Shown here: positions 7,624 through 17,282 of the stretch, piece by piece
Numbering within the stretch: position 1 is the stretch's first letter
How the letters are laid out: each line of letters starts with the position of its first letter
DNA from: CAZMVU01 sp964569295
GTDB taxonomy: Bacteria > Hydrogenedentota > Hydrogenedentia > Hydrogenedentales > JAGMZX01
NCBI GenBank assembly: GCA_964569295.1
Contig: CAZMVU010000082.1
Span: 1 to 19,443 of the forward strand
Length of the DNA stretch: 19,443 nt
Reading direction: 5' to 3'
Translations under genes and position numbers: made by a program
The notes under the pieces: generated by a model
Told to the model about the DNA's origin: nothing
The model's database searches: none
What the model saw: only the letters and a program-made list of their open reading frames with translations

Positions 7624-7661
7624 CAATAACGTCACATTCGACCGGGGAAGGCGCTGCGATC

Positions 7662-8555
7662 ATGAACAGTATAGTCCAAGACGTCCGCGATAAGGGCATT
7701 CTCCTTTCCGATGGCGGCTGGGGATCGGAACTCATTGCCCAGGGGTTGGCTGTCGGCGAATGCCCGGAAAGCTGGAACCTCGACCACCGCGAGGCCGTAC
7801 TCGCCGTTGCGCGCAGCTATGCTGATGCGGGGCCGGACCTGATCACCACAAACACCTTTGGCGGGTCACGAATCCAGCTCGACAAGCACGGACTCGGCGG
7901 CCAGGCGGCAGCGATCAACCGGGAGGGCGCCGCCATTTCCCGGGAGGCGATGGGGCCCGGCCGGCACGTGAACGCCTCGATCGGTCCGAGCGGTGAAATC
8001 CTCATGATGGGCGCGGTTACCGGGGACGACCTCTACGCGGCTTTCAAGGAGCAGGCCGTCGCGTTCGAAGAGGGCGGCGCCGATGCCTGCCTTGTCGAAA
8101 CAATGATGGACTTGGAGGAGGCCACCACCGCCATCCGCGCGGTCAAGGAGAATACAAACCTCGAGGTGGTATGCACGATGACCTTCCAACGCGCCGAGGG
8201 CGATGTGTACAACACGATGATGGGAATCACACCGCAGGCCTTCGTCGAAGGCGCGCTCGATGCCGGCGCCAGCGTGATCGGCGCAAATTGCACCCTCGGT
8301 CCCGCCGAACTCACCGCCCTGGTGAAGCAACTGCGCGAAGCCGCACCGGAAGACGTACCCGTGATGGTGCAGCCCAATGCGGGGCAGCCGGTGAACGAAG
8401 GCGGTGGTTTGCACTACCCCGAGACACCGGAGTCGTTCGCGGCCTATGTGCCCCGGTTCATCGATGCCGGCGCACGCATTCTCGGCGGTTGCTGCGGCAC
8501 AGGCCCCGCGCATATCGCCGCGATGCGCGACGCCATCGACAAAGCCAAAGGCTGA
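7662..8555 (+). CDS. homocysteine S-methyltransferase, stand-alone domain
   Basis: This 297-residue protein corresponds to the homocysteine-binding module of MetH/BHMT-type enzymes, which move a methyl group to homocysteine to give methionine. It has the N-terminal LLSDGGWGSEL (14-24), DLITTNTFGGSR (59-70), the first zinc ligand in GANC (Cys210) and the paired cysteines in GGCCGTGP (Cys277, Cys278). All three zinc cysteines are therefore present. The pterin-binding, B12 and reactivation modules of full MetH are absent from this chain; a separate B12 protein lies directly upstream. Methyl transfer from that corrinoid protein to homocysteine is the simplest reading. Other thiol acceptors or direct donors such as S-methylmethionine or betaine remain possible. 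A GGGGAAGG stretch lies about 12 nt before the ATG. Confidence 0.9.
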   Translation: MNSIVQDVRDKGILLSDGGWGSELIAQGLAVGECPESWNLDHREAVLAVARSYADAGPDLITTNTFGGSRIQLDKHGLGGQAAAINREGAAISREAMGPGRHVNASIGPSGEILMMGAVTGDDLYAAFKEQAVAFEEGGADACLVETMMDLEEATTAIRAVKENTNLEVVCTMTFQRAEGDVYNTMMGITPQAFVEGALDAGASVIGANCTLGPAELTALVKQLREAAPEDVPVMVQPNAGQPVNEGGGLHYPETPESFAAYVPRFIDAGARILGGCCGTGPAHIAAMRDAIDKAKG

Positions 8556-8646
8556 GCACACCCGGCGATTCTGCGCTATCATCCCGGCAATCCAGTCCTG
8601 CCGCCAATCTTCCAACGGGGGAACACCCCGCAATAGAAGGCCCAGC

Positions 8647-10013
8647 ATGAACGGAAAAGTCCTCGTACACCGTGTTCTTCGTGGCGAAGGGGCGCCCCGC
8701 GTTCCCTGGGTGCCCTTTGTCGGCGTTCACGGGGGGAAGCTGGCCGGCGTCGATGCGGAAACATACCTGCAATCGGCGGATCACATGGTCCATGGCTTGG
8801 AGCGGGCAGTTGCACTCTACCGCCCGGACGGCCTGCCGATTACCTTCGACTTGCAGATGGAAGCCGAAGTGCTGGGGTGTCCGCTCCGCTGGGCGCCCGA
8901 GGTGCCGCCTTCCGTGGCCGGCCACCCGCTTGAAGCCGACCCCCATGCCGCGCTGCCCGACTTCGACACCAACGCCGGGCGCTATCCGCTCATCGCCGAG
9001 GTCATGGAGCGGCTCGGGCCCGTCGCGCAGACCACCGCGTTCTATGGGCTCATCACCGGGCCGTTCACCCTCGTCACGCACCTGCGCGGGCACCAGCTTT
9101 TCCTCGACCTCATTATGCAGCCCGAAGCCATCGTCGAGATGTTGGACCGCTGCGCAGACATCGCCTGTAAGGCGGCGGATTTCTACCTTGAGCGCGGGGC
9201 CGACGTGATCGCCGTGGTGGACCCGGTCACCAGCCAGATAAGCCCGGAACACTTCGATGAATTCGTCACCCCTGCGGTGGACCGTGTGTTTGACCATATC
9301 CGCAATCGCGGGGCGTTGTCGTCGCTGTTTATCTGCGGCAACGCCACCCGCAACATCCCGAGCATGTGCCGCACCGCCTGTGACAGTATCCACGTGGACG
9401 AGAACACCGCGTTGACGGACCTTGCGCCGGCGGCGCGCGCGGCGGGCAAGGCCTTCGGCGGCAACATCCACCTGACCACCGTGCTGCTGCTCGGCAAGCC
9501 GGACGACGCCCGCCTCGATACCCTGCGCTGCCTCGATGAGGCCGGTGAAGCCGGCTACATCCTCGCCCCCGGCTGCGACATTCCCTACGGAACGCCGGAG
9601 GAAAACCTCGAGGCCGTGGCGGAGCTCGTGCACGACCCCTACAAGCGCGAGGTGGCCCGCACACTCGTGGCCACCAACTTTGACGACGGCGGCGAGGACG
9701 ATCCGGACCTGCCGGATTTCGACGCGCCGGGCGCGGTCTATGTGGACGTCATCACGCTCGACTCGAAGGCGTGCCCGCCGTGCCAGTACATGATGAGCGC
9801 AGCCGAGCAGGCTCAGGCGCGGTTGCCGGCCCATGCCCTCGTGCGCGAGCACAAGATCACGAACCCGGCGAGCATCCGGCTCATGAAGCGGCTCGGCGTC
9901 GCGCATATCCCTACCATCTGCATCGACGGACGCCCGGCCTACGAATCCACCATTCCGGATGCGCAAGCCCTCGTGCGTGCCATTGAAAAACGCTACCAGG
10001 GCAAGCAGCCCCA

Positions 10014-10017
<4 letters not shown>
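8647..10017 (+). CDS. URO-D-family methyltransferase fused to CPPC thioredoxin-like domain
   Basis: This is a two-domain protein of 456 residues. Residues about 5-335 are URO-D/MtaA-like: FYGLITGPFTLVTHLRG (132-148), VDPVTSQISPEHFDEFV (191-207), SSLFICGNATRNI (225-237) and GYILAPGCDIPYGTPEENL (303-321). Cys230 and Cys310 match the two zinc cysteines of MtaA/MtbA, but the histidine of H-X-C is Phe228 here. Residues about 362-450 form a thioredoxin/glutaredoxin-like domain with CPPC (Cys376-Cys379) and the cis-proline loop HIPT (Pro422), joined by an acidic linker. The methyltransferase half may act on the corrinoid protein; the redox half may reduce cobalt or protect the thiolates, which is inference. 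The 8647 start has AGAAGG 6 nt upstream, and the earlier ATG at 8404 lies inside the previous gene. Its stop overlaps the cobW start. Confidence 0.88.
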
Positions 10018-10925
<908 letters not shown>

Positions 10926-11022
10926 TCCGGGAGGGACTTTGCCCTTAACACGCCCCCTCTGATCGTGGCCATCGCGGGGAACTTTCGTGCCCATTTCGTG
11001 CCTTTCGTGGACAGGGAATCTC
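10926..11022. other. convergent intergenic region with short direct repeats
   Basis: This gap lies between the ends of the convergent cobW and glycosyltransferase genes. TTTCGTGCC occurs at 10983-10991 and 10994-11002, with a third near-copy, TTTCGTGGA, at 11003-11011. I see no clear terminator hairpin for either gene. Confidence 0.45.
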
Positions 11023-12783
11023 CTAAGATCCGGAAACAGATAACCAACCATGTTCTCCTTTTTCCGAAACCTGGAATTCAGGTGGCCAAGTCTCCAGCAT
11101 TGTCTCAGGCGTTGCAAGCCGCGCGTATCGCGGTTCTTGGCCCGGCGCGACGAACTCGAGCACATCCACCTCGAACACGTAGGCGTCGTCGAGGCGCACA
11201 ACCTCACGGATACCCGGCCACGTTTCGGCACGGCCATAGATGAGGTCGGTCACGAAACCGCCGCACAGCGCCCGCCACTGCTTTTCGAAGCCCGGCTCGT
11301 CGTAGGTGACCCGGCCGATGACAAGGTAGCATTGGTCGAATTTGCCCACGCGGTCCCGTAGAAACCGTTGCAAAATGCCTGCACGCAGGTGGTATTTGGA
11401 ATCTGTATCGGGGAAAAAGCACAACCCCTGGCGGCGTCCGCAGAAGAGCGGCAGATCATAGATGCGATCCCCGATGATAAGGTCGTCCGGCGTGGTGTTG
11501 TCGCACACCCATTGCAAACGCTCCGAGGCGGCGATGGTTGCCTCGATACGCTGCGGGGGCGTGCTGCGGATTTCTGACGCTTCACGCAGAAAAGCCAGCG
11601 CAATAAGCACCAACGCCATACCGCGCACCCCCATGCCGCGCGGCGACAACACCGTAACAAGCACCGCCGTTCCAATGGGGATGAGAAACACAAGTCCCGG
11701 AAGCACGAGCCGCGGGCCAATGATGTCGATATCGAAGCGGGTGCGGTAAATGAGCAGGAAGATCAGGTAACCCAAGGCCCACGCGGGGAGCAACGCCCGC
11801 GCGCCCTGCCGAAGCACATCGTGCACCACGCCCCAGCGCCGCCGCAGAATGATCGCGCCGATAAGCACCACGGCGACACTGAATAGCAGCCGGGCCTGGT
11901 TCTCCGGGCTCAAGTAGCCGGGCGGCAGGTAGCCCGCAACCGTAGCACGGTAGAGGTCGTGCAGATTGGTCAGCAGAGGGCGTGTGCTGGCGCCGCGAGC
12001 AGGGCCGAAGGGGTGACCGAGTACCGCGGCATTCCGCGCGGCGACCACAGCCACCGGCGGCATGAGCCCTGCCATGTAGGCATTGATCCGTATCATGCGG
12101 TGGCGGTTGGACAAGAACAACCACGCCGCGGCCAGCAAGGCTGCGGGCAACAGGGCATAGCGCGTAGCGAAGGCCAGGCCGAACAAGAACCCCGCCGTGC
12201 CTGCCAACAGCCGCGCTTCACGCGTCACCCCATCCAGCCGCGCCATAAAATGGAATCCCCAGGCGATACACGCCAAGCCCAGCGTCTCGCTCCAGGCGTA
12301 CCCGGACACGAACAGCAGGGGGGCGAAGTGCAGCAGCAGGGCGAGGGCAAGCGCCGCTACCGGCGGACCATACATCCGCCGCGCCAACACGTAAAGCCCG
12401 AGCAGGAACACCGCCAGAAAAACCGCTGCCACGGCCAGGGCCGCATACGGCGGAGCGAGGCCGGCCATCGCCGCGATGCCGGCCAACAAGGGATACAGGG
12501 GCGCATACAATGTGAGGGGGACATGCATGGCCCCGCTGAAGAAATGCCACGGCTGAAACGCCATGAGCACGCCCCGATGCAGGCCATACCCATCGCGCAT
12601 ATGCTGGGCAACATCAACATATACACAGGAGTCCGGCGAGAATCCGAGTTCGCGGGTCAACGCGGCATAGCCCATGAGCGCCACGCAGGCGCCAGCCAGC
12701 AGCAGAACCGCGCCGTCGAGCAGATGCGCCGTGCCACGCCAGGGGACGGCGCCGGTGCTCGCTTCCTGCGGAGCCAACAGCAC
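11023..12783 (-). CDS. GT-C-type membrane glycosyltransferase (PMT/ArnT-like)
   Basis: This 586-residue protein has about ten hydrophobic segments in residues 20-400 followed by a soluble C-terminal domain of about 170 residues. That is the build of polyprenyl-phosphate-sugar-dependent GT-C glycosyltransferases. After the first membrane helix comes an acidic loop, FSPDSCVYVDVAQHMRDGYG (48-67), where the family keeps its catalytic acid. Later segments include VSGYAWSETLGLACIAWG and FLFGLAFATRYALLPAAL, typical of this class. It would move a sugar from a lipid carrier to a lipid or protein outside the membrane; the substrate is unknown. The start is GTG at 12783, one base after the stop of the upstream TPR lipoprotein gene, so the two form an operon. 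An in-frame ATG 36 codons on would cut into the first helix and is less likely. Confidence 0.78.
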   Translation of the reverse strand: MLLAPQEASTGAVPWRGTAHLLDGAVLLLAGACVALMGYAALTRELGFSPDSCVYVDVAQHMRDGYGLHRGVLMAFQPWHFFSGAMHVPLTLYAPLYPLLAGIAAMAGLAPPYAALAVAAVFLAVFLLGLYVLARRMYGPPVAALALALLLHFAPLLFVSGYAWSETLGLACIAWGFHFMARLDGVTREARLLAGTAGFLFGLAFATRYALLPAALLAAAWLFLSNRHRMIRINAYMAGLMPPVAVVAARNAAVLGHPFGPARGASTRPLLTNLHDLYRATVAGYLPPGYLSPENQARLLFSVAVVLIGAIILRRRWGVVHDVLRQGARALLPAWALGYLIFLLIYRTRFDIDIIGPRLVLPGLVFLIPIGTAVLVTVLSPRGMGVRGMALVLIALAFLREASEIRSTPPQRIEATIAASERLQWVCDNTTPDDLIIGDRIYDLPLFCGRRQGLCFFPDTDSKYHLRAGILQRFLRDRVGKFDQCYLVIGRVTYDEPGFEKQWRALCGGFVTDLIYGRAETWPGIREVVRLDDAYVFEVDVLEFVAPGQEPRYARLATPETMLETWPPEFQVSEKGEHGWLSVSGS

Positions 12784-12784
12784 G

Positions 12785-13888
12785 TCAGCTCAACGCTTCT
12801 TCGATCTTTTTTGAGGCCGGCATGCCCTGGGTCGTGGCCTTCTCATAATGACTACGCGCCTTGTCTGGCGCATTCTGGACAACTGCGTACCACCACGCCA
12901 AGTTGAAATGGGCAGCGCTATAATCGGGCGCATCCGCAAGCAGCGCCTCGGTCATCTCAATGGCCCTGCCGGTTTGCCCTGCCAGTGCATGGGACACCGC
13001 GAGGCCATTACGAGCGCTGACCAGGGCATCGTCCAGCATAAGCGCGCGCTCGAAATGCGCGATCGCCATCTCCGAATCCTTCTCACGCAGCGCCTGCCGT
13101 CCCAACTGATAGAACCCGCGGGGATCTTCATCGAGGCCCAAATCACATAACAAGGCCGCCAACATCTCCCGCGCACCTTCTTCCACGGCCTCCCGGTAGG
13201 GCGTGCCGCCATCCACGAGCCACCGGTCGAGAGCCCCCTTCTCGACGCTCAGCAGGTTTTCTTTGACATCCGGCAGGAGCCCGCCGCGCGGGTCGGCGTT
13301 CGTCGCATGGGCCAGGATAGGTCCGGGCACATACACCATCTCCTTGGAATAGCGCGCATGGCCGGACGGGAGATCATCGAGTTTCGCCTCGATGGCGTAC
13401 GCGAAGCCGGCGGACGGCCCGAACAACCCTTGGCTGGTTTTTACATCGAGCACCGCGTCAAACCCCATATCGTCGAGATGGTCCTCACGTGCCTCTTTCG
13501 CGGCGCGCCGGTTCGGAAATCCGGCCATCGAACCGGGCGGTTGCACCTGGTTATCGCCCAGCACCATTTTCAGCCGCTCTTCCGCATAGGTATGGCTGAA
13601 CGTCACCGGGTCATAGCCGTCCAGGGCAACCAACAAAGCCTTCCGGTGTTTCTCGTTCGCAACTACTGTCACGCCGGTACCAACCACGGCGCCTGCGCTG
13701 CCCGCAAAACGCAGGGTCCTTTGCGCCGGCGACATGGCCACCATCGGCTCCTCCGACACGGCACGCAATGACCACGCCGTCTTGTTGCTTTGCGACAGGC
13801 TTTGCATGCCCAGTTCGGCACTGGTTTGCACACAGCCCGCCAGCACCAAAACCACAAACACTATTAGAAGCAGGTAAGCGCTTCGCAT
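12785..13888 (-). CDS. TPR-containing lipoprotein, function unknown
   Basis: This 367-residue protein begins with a lipoprotein signal peptide (MRSAYLLLIVFVVLVLAGC, lipobox LAGC with Cys19). The middle is unrecognised; it contains a short hydrophobic Gly/Ala/Val stretch (about 61-78) and a region with FPNRRAAKEAREDHLDDMGF. The C-terminal third (about 255-360) has TPR units: FYQLGRQALREKDSEMAIAH, ARNGLAVSHALAGQTGRAIE and AAHFNLAWWYAVVQNAPDKA. It is probably an envelope lipoprotein acting in protein-protein contacts. The gene directly precedes the glycosyltransferase with no real gap, so a shared envelope or cell-surface glycan role is plausible. AGAGG about 10 nt before the ATG supports the start. 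Confidence 0.82.
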   Translation of the reverse strand: MRSAYLLLIVFVVLVLAGCVQTSAELGMQSLSQSNKTAWSLRAVSEEPMVAMSPAQRTLRFAGSAGAVVGTGVTVVANEKHRKALLVALDGYDPVTFSHTYAEERLKMVLGDNQVQPPGSMAGFPNRRAAKEAREDHLDDMGFDAVLDVKTSQGLFGPSAGFAYAIEAKLDDLPSGHARYSKEMVYVPGPILAHATNADPRGGLLPDVKENLLSVEKGALDRWLVDGGTPYREAVEEGAREMLAALLCDLGLDEDPRGFYQLGRQALREKDSEMAIAHFERALMLDDALVSARNGLAVSHALAGQTGRAIEMTEALLADAPDYSAAHFNLAWWYAVVQNAPDKARSHYEKATTQGMPASKKIEEALS

Positions 13889-13901
13889 TTCATGTACACC
13901 T

Positions 13902-13930
13902 CTTAAAATGCGGCAGCCCGGTGCTGCCGC
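13902..13930 (-). terminator. hairpin terminator of the release-factor-like gene
   Basis: GCGGCAGC (13910-13917) and GCTGCCGC (13923-13930) form an 8-bp stem with a 5-nt loop. On the minus strand the stem is followed by ATTTTAAGAGG. It lies downstream of the gene ending at 14002 and immediately upstream of the lipoprotein gene's ribosome site, so it could also act as a leader hairpin for that gene. Confidence 0.55.
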
Positions 13931-14001
13931 AGTGCGCTATAGCCTAGCACTCTGTGCGCCTGTGGGCAAAGTGCCGCGCCCAAGGCCCGGCGGCCCTTCC
14001 C

Positions 14002-14328
14002 TTACTCAGGTTCCGGCTTGCCGCGCATCTGCTTTTTCCAACCATGGTGGCGCTTGTTCTCGATCCGTTTGCGTTGCGAGGCACGCGTGGGGCGGGTGGG
14101 TTTACGCGGCTTCCTGCGGCGGCGGCGCGCAGCAAGCCGCCGTTCGAGTTCGGCCAGCGCTTCTTGCTTATTCTGGTGCTGTGAGCGGCCGCGTTGCGAC
14201 ACGACCACCATACCCGTGGGCAAATGCCGCAGACGCACGGCACTGTCGCTCACATTCTTCTTCTGGCCGCCCGGTCCGCTGCTGCGGAAGAAGGTGAACT
14301 CGAGGTCTTTCTCGGGAATCGGTGCCAT
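14002..14328 (-). CDS. small release-factor-like protein with GGQ motif (ArfB-like)
   Basis: This 108-residue protein has the peptidyl-tRNA hydrolysis domain of class I release factors: FRSSGPGGQKKNVSDSAVRL (14-33) with GGQ at 20-22, then HLPTGMVVVSQRGRSQHQNK (35-54). The codon-recognition domains of RF1/RF2 are absent. The C-terminal tail (about 66-108) is extremely rich in Arg and Lys, as in ArfB/YaeJ, where a basic tail enters the empty mRNA channel of stalled ribosomes. A role in rescuing stalled ribosomes is therefore likely. The start is supported by GAGG 5 nt before the ATG. It is not clearly in an operon with its neighbours. Confidence 0.86.
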   Translation of the reverse strand: MAPIPEKDLEFTFFRSSGPGGQKKNVSDSAVRLRHLPTGMVVVSQRGRSQHQNKQEALAELERRLAARRRRRKPRKPTRPTRASQRKRIENKRHHGWKKQMRGKPEPE

Positions 14329-14412
14329 AATATCCTCGGGTCAATCATCCCTGTTTTGCGTGTGCCCATCATAAGGCAAACGCATGCCTGCTCTCATCCT
14401 ATACCGCACGGT

Positions 14413-15213
14413 CTACCCTCGGCCTTCGCGGCGCACTCCCCCAACCGCGAGCGCAAACCAGATCAGAAAGATATACAGCGCATAGATGAGCAGGTTTTCC
14501 CAGAGGGGAAACGCATCGATCGTGCCCAGCGACTCCGCCCACGAGCTGCCAATGGGGCGGCCGGCGGCCTGAGCCGCCTCGCGCATGGCCGCATAGCGCA
14601 TGCTCCAGCGCACCTGGAAGAAAATGCCCAGCCCCGTCACCCCGCCCCAGAAAAGATACGGCAGCACAAACCGCCAATACCCACAGCGCCCCGCGAACAC
14701 CCGCCCGCGCAGGGCATCGGCGATGAGCAGCACCGCGAACCACAGGTTGGCCAACGTGAAGCCCAGCGCCGTGAGCATAGCGGCCTTCTCGTGTACTTCC
14801 GTGTAACGCAAAGCACCCAAGAGTGTGGCGCCCGCATCGGGAACAAGCGCCACGCCCACCACCCCCATACAGCCAGCCAGAAGGAAGACAACGCCCACCA
14901 CCGCCCCCCAGCGCCACACCGCCGCAAACCGGCGGCCGAGGTGCACCGCCACCGGCACCGTCGCCACTCCCCAGAAAAACATCGCCACCGAAAAAATCCA
15001 CCACCACCCCGGGCTGTGGCGGGTTTCGAAACTGCCGAGAAAACTGAACGTATGCGTCCAGATACTGTACTGATTCTCCGCCGGATACGCCCACCACGCC
15101 AACGCGATGAGCGACCAGAACACCGCCGCCTTCGCAATGAGGTAGCGTGTGAATACACGGTCCGAAAAACAGCCACGGAGAATCTGATAGCCAGCGCGGT
15201 TCCTGTCTGCCAT
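14413..15213 (-). CDS. multi-pass membrane protein, DUF998-like, function unknown
   Basis: This is a 266-residue hydrophobic protein with about six to seven membrane segments, beginning with AVFWSLIALAWWAYP and ending with NLLIYALYIFLIWFALAV. The loop NQYSIWTHTFSFLGSFETRH after the first helix, and the spacing of the following helices, recall DUF998-type proteins; I hold this loosely. No catalytic motif is visible. I place the start at the ATG at 15213 because AAGGAG lies about 11 nt upstream. The open frame extends to 15327 with other ATGs (for example 15234), but that extension is rich in Pro, Gly and Cys, overlaps a poly-G tract and has no good ribosome site. Confidence 0.65.
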   Translation of the reverse strand: MADRNRAGYQILRGCFSDRVFTRYLIAKAAVFWSLIALAWWAYPAENQYSIWTHTFSFLGSFETRHSPGWWWIFSVAMFFWGVATVPVAVHLGRRFAAVWRWGAVVGVVFLLAGCMGVVGVALVPDAGATLLGALRYTEVHEKAAMLTALGFTLANLWFAVLLIADALRGRVFAGRCGYWRFVLPYLFWGGVTGLGIFFQVRWSMRYAAMREAAQAAGRPIGSSWAESLGTIDAFPLWENLLIYALYIFLIWFALAVGGVRREGRG

Positions 15214-15497
15214 GGTCTGCGGCGCTCCTTCCATGCTGCGCAAATTATCCACAAGTTGCCATAGCATGTACGGTCGGCCGCAGCCGAGGCAACCGGGGGG
15301 GGGGTCTTTATTCCGGCCCCCCGACACTCATACGGCGCTTGCGCCAAGAAACGCGCATGCAGGCTCGGAGGCGGGCCAATGCTGTATCAATGCCGTTGAA
15401 CCGGCGCGGACGCTCTGGCACAATCGCCGGAACTGCCGCCGGCGATTGTGCCAGATAACCTCCATCGGTACTGCGTGCCTGCAAACAGGAGATGCCC
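15214..15497. promoter_or_regulatory. divergent intergenic region with poly-G tract and hairpin
   Basis: This gap separates the minus-strand membrane protein from the plus-strand beta-sandwich protein. It holds a run of ten G (15295-15304) with six C at 15317-15322, and the long perfect hairpin listed separately. I do not see a convincing -35/-10 pair for either gene. Confidence 0.4.
15414..15455. repeat. perfect 17-bp inverted repeat
   Basis: TCTGGCACAATCGCCGG (15414-15430) is followed by the 8-nt loop AACTGCCG and then CCGGCGATTGTGCCAGA (15439-15455), its exact reverse complement. There is no T tract after it, so it is not a standard terminator. It lies 43 nt before the ATG at 15498 and so probably falls in the leader RNA or promoter of that gene. 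It could be an operator, an RNA stem or a miniature mobile element end. Confidence 0.85.
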
Positions 15498-17171
15498 ATG
15501 CTGCGGCCGGTAAAACGCGTGTGGAAAGAGCTTGGCTGGGGCGCCCGGCTCGCGCTCGTAGTTGTGCCGGCCGCGCTTGTCGCCCTGATGGCCTGGTTCG
15601 AGTGGCAGCCGGCCCGGCCGGAGTACGGCGACTATGATCCGGACGTGCGGCACGCGCGTTGGGAAAAGGCGGCTACGGCAAGCGTGCGCGGCCATATAAC
15701 CACGGAAACCGGCGAACCGGTCGCCGGTGTACGCGTTTACCTGGCGCCGGCCATCTGGCCGCCCGACCCGAACGCGCCCCACGGCAAACCCACCGGCACA
15801 CTCACCACCGGCGCTTCCGGCGCGTTCGGTCCGGCACGCTGCGTGCCCGGGCGCTATTGGGCCCATGTCATCCGCGACGACAGCGGCCGCCGCTGGCAAC
15901 AGGTGGCGGCGCCCGGGCTTATCGAGGTAACGGCGGGGCCACGCCATAATACGCTCGAACTCACCGTGGCACTCGGGAAAGACTACGCCGTCGCCGGCAC
16001 GGTGACCGATGATACGGGCGCCCCCCTTCCCGGGGTGTACATGGCCGTGCATGCCCATGAACCGCCTCCCGGCAATTACCGTCTGGCCTCGGTACCGGGC
16101 GAAAGCTGGTGGGTGCGCACGGACAACGCGGGGCAATTCGAGCTCTACGGCTTGCGCTGCTTCGACCGCCGCCCCGTAGACCTGTACATGCGTTATGAGC
16201 ATGCGGTTTCCGGACGCGTGTTCACCTATGTTCAGCGTGGTGTACCCTTGGGCTCGCAAAACGTGCATGTCGTCGCACCGGCGCCCGGGACGATTACCGG
16301 CCAGGTCTACGCGGCAGACGGCACTACGCCCGCAACCGCCGACAGTGTAACGGTGCGCTATGTCGAACTGCCGGGCACAGACGCCATCGCACCGCAGCCG
16401 GAGGTGGCGGCATCACTCCAGGACGGGGCATTCACCCTGGCGGGCGTCCCGGCAGGCACGGCGCATGTTGTGGCGAACAACGCGCAAGGCGGGGTAATAC
16501 AAGCGGTCGATGTGCGCCCCGGTCAAACCACCGAAGACGTCCGCCTCGATATCGAGCCGCACGCCGTCATCGCTGGCACCGCCCAGGAACAGCGCCGGTA
16601 TGGCGGCCGCGCTTTTCAGATCGACCTCCTGCACCTGCCCTCGCACACCACCAGCGGCCGTGTCGAGGCCGGGCCCAGCGGCCGGTTCCGTATGGGGCGC
16701 CTCCTCGGCGGCACCTACCTGGCCCGGGCCGCCGCCTACGGCAGCGCCTACATACAGCAGACGGTGTTGCTCGAGGCAGACGCCACTGTCCAGTGCGATC
16801 TGTCACATACAGCCGAGAGTGAGGTACACGGGACGGTCACCTATCCGGAAGGCGAGTTCGATCATGTGCGGGTCATTCTGAGTCCGTCTTTCGCACAGTA
16901 TGTGCCACGGTTTAACCACGGCGACTGGCAAACGCTTGCAGACGGCCTCTACCTCCTGGACCGTGTGATTGGCTCGGGCCGCACATACCGTTTGCAGGGA
17001 GTACCCGCAGGCACATGGGCCATTGCGTTCATCGCCCACGCCAGCGTCGACATCGTGCCGATCGAATGGCGGCCCCACCAAATTCACACCGTCAACCTCG
17101 AGGCAGCCGACAGCGTGCAACTCGACGTTGACCTTACACGTGCGCCCGGCGCGGCACGCGGTACCCGCTGA
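15498..17171 (+). CDS. membrane-anchored protein with CarboxypepD_reg/CNA-B-like modules
   Basis: This 557-residue protein has a short basic N-terminus, one membrane helix (about 17-35, ALVVVPAALVALMAWF) and a long extracytoplasmic part. That part has at least four beta-sandwich modules with the carboxypeptidase-regulatory-like signature: SVRGHITTETGEPVAGVRVY, AVAGTVTDDTGAPLPGVYMA, TITGQVYAADGTTPATADSV and EVHGTVTYPEGEFDHVRVIL. Such modules are structural; I see no protease or other catalytic domain. A surface or periplasmic adhesive or scaffold role is inference. I chose the second of two in-frame ATGs (15498), because AGGAG (15487-15491) touches the first ATG (15492) but is 6 nt from the second. 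It is followed after 111 bp by nnrD. Confidence 0.8.
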   Translation: MLRPVKRVWKELGWGARLALVVVPAALVALMAWFEWQPARPEYGDYDPDVRHARWEKAATASVRGHITTETGEPVAGVRVYLAPAIWPPDPNAPHGKPTGTLTTGASGAFGPARCVPGRYWAHVIRDDSGRRWQQVAAPGLIEVTAGPRHNTLELTVALGKDYAVAGTVTDDTGAPLPGVYMAVHAHEPPPGNYRLASVPGESWWVRTDNAGQFELYGLRCFDRRPVDLYMRYEHAVSGRVFTYVQRGVPLGSQNVHVVAPAPGTITGQVYAADGTTPATADSVTVRYVELPGTDAIAPQPEVAASLQDGAFTLAGVPAGTAHVVANNAQGGVIQAVDVRPGQTTEDVRLDIEPHAVIAGTAQEQRRYGGRAFQIDLLHLPSHTTSGRVEAGPSGRFRMGRLLGGTYLARAAAYGSAYIQQTVLLEADATVQCDLSHTAESEVHGTVTYPEGEFDHVRVILSPSFAQYVPRFNHGDWQTLADGLYLLDRVIGSGRTYRLQGVPAGTWAIAFIAHASVDIVPIEWRPHQIHTVNLEAADSVQLDVDLTRAPGAARGTR

Positions 17172-17282
17172 GCGTCCTTTCTGTTCCCTGGTTCGCCCGG
17201 TCCAGTTACATGCCGTAAGCATGCGGCCGAATGGGAGCTTGATTCCCGCCGCCGCCGGCCCTACGATGCACACGGAGGCTTT

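Noticed and set aside
8616..8630. CGGGG-GAACA-CCCCG hairpin before the URO-D-Trx gene
   Set aside because: The 5-bp stem has no T tract and is short enough to arise by chance, so I do not call it a terminator.
15295..15322. Run of ten G with a nearby run of six C
   Set aside because: It could form a small hairpin or vary by slippage, but a homopolymer in GC-rich intergenic DNA is weak evidence for function and may be a sequencing or assembly problem.
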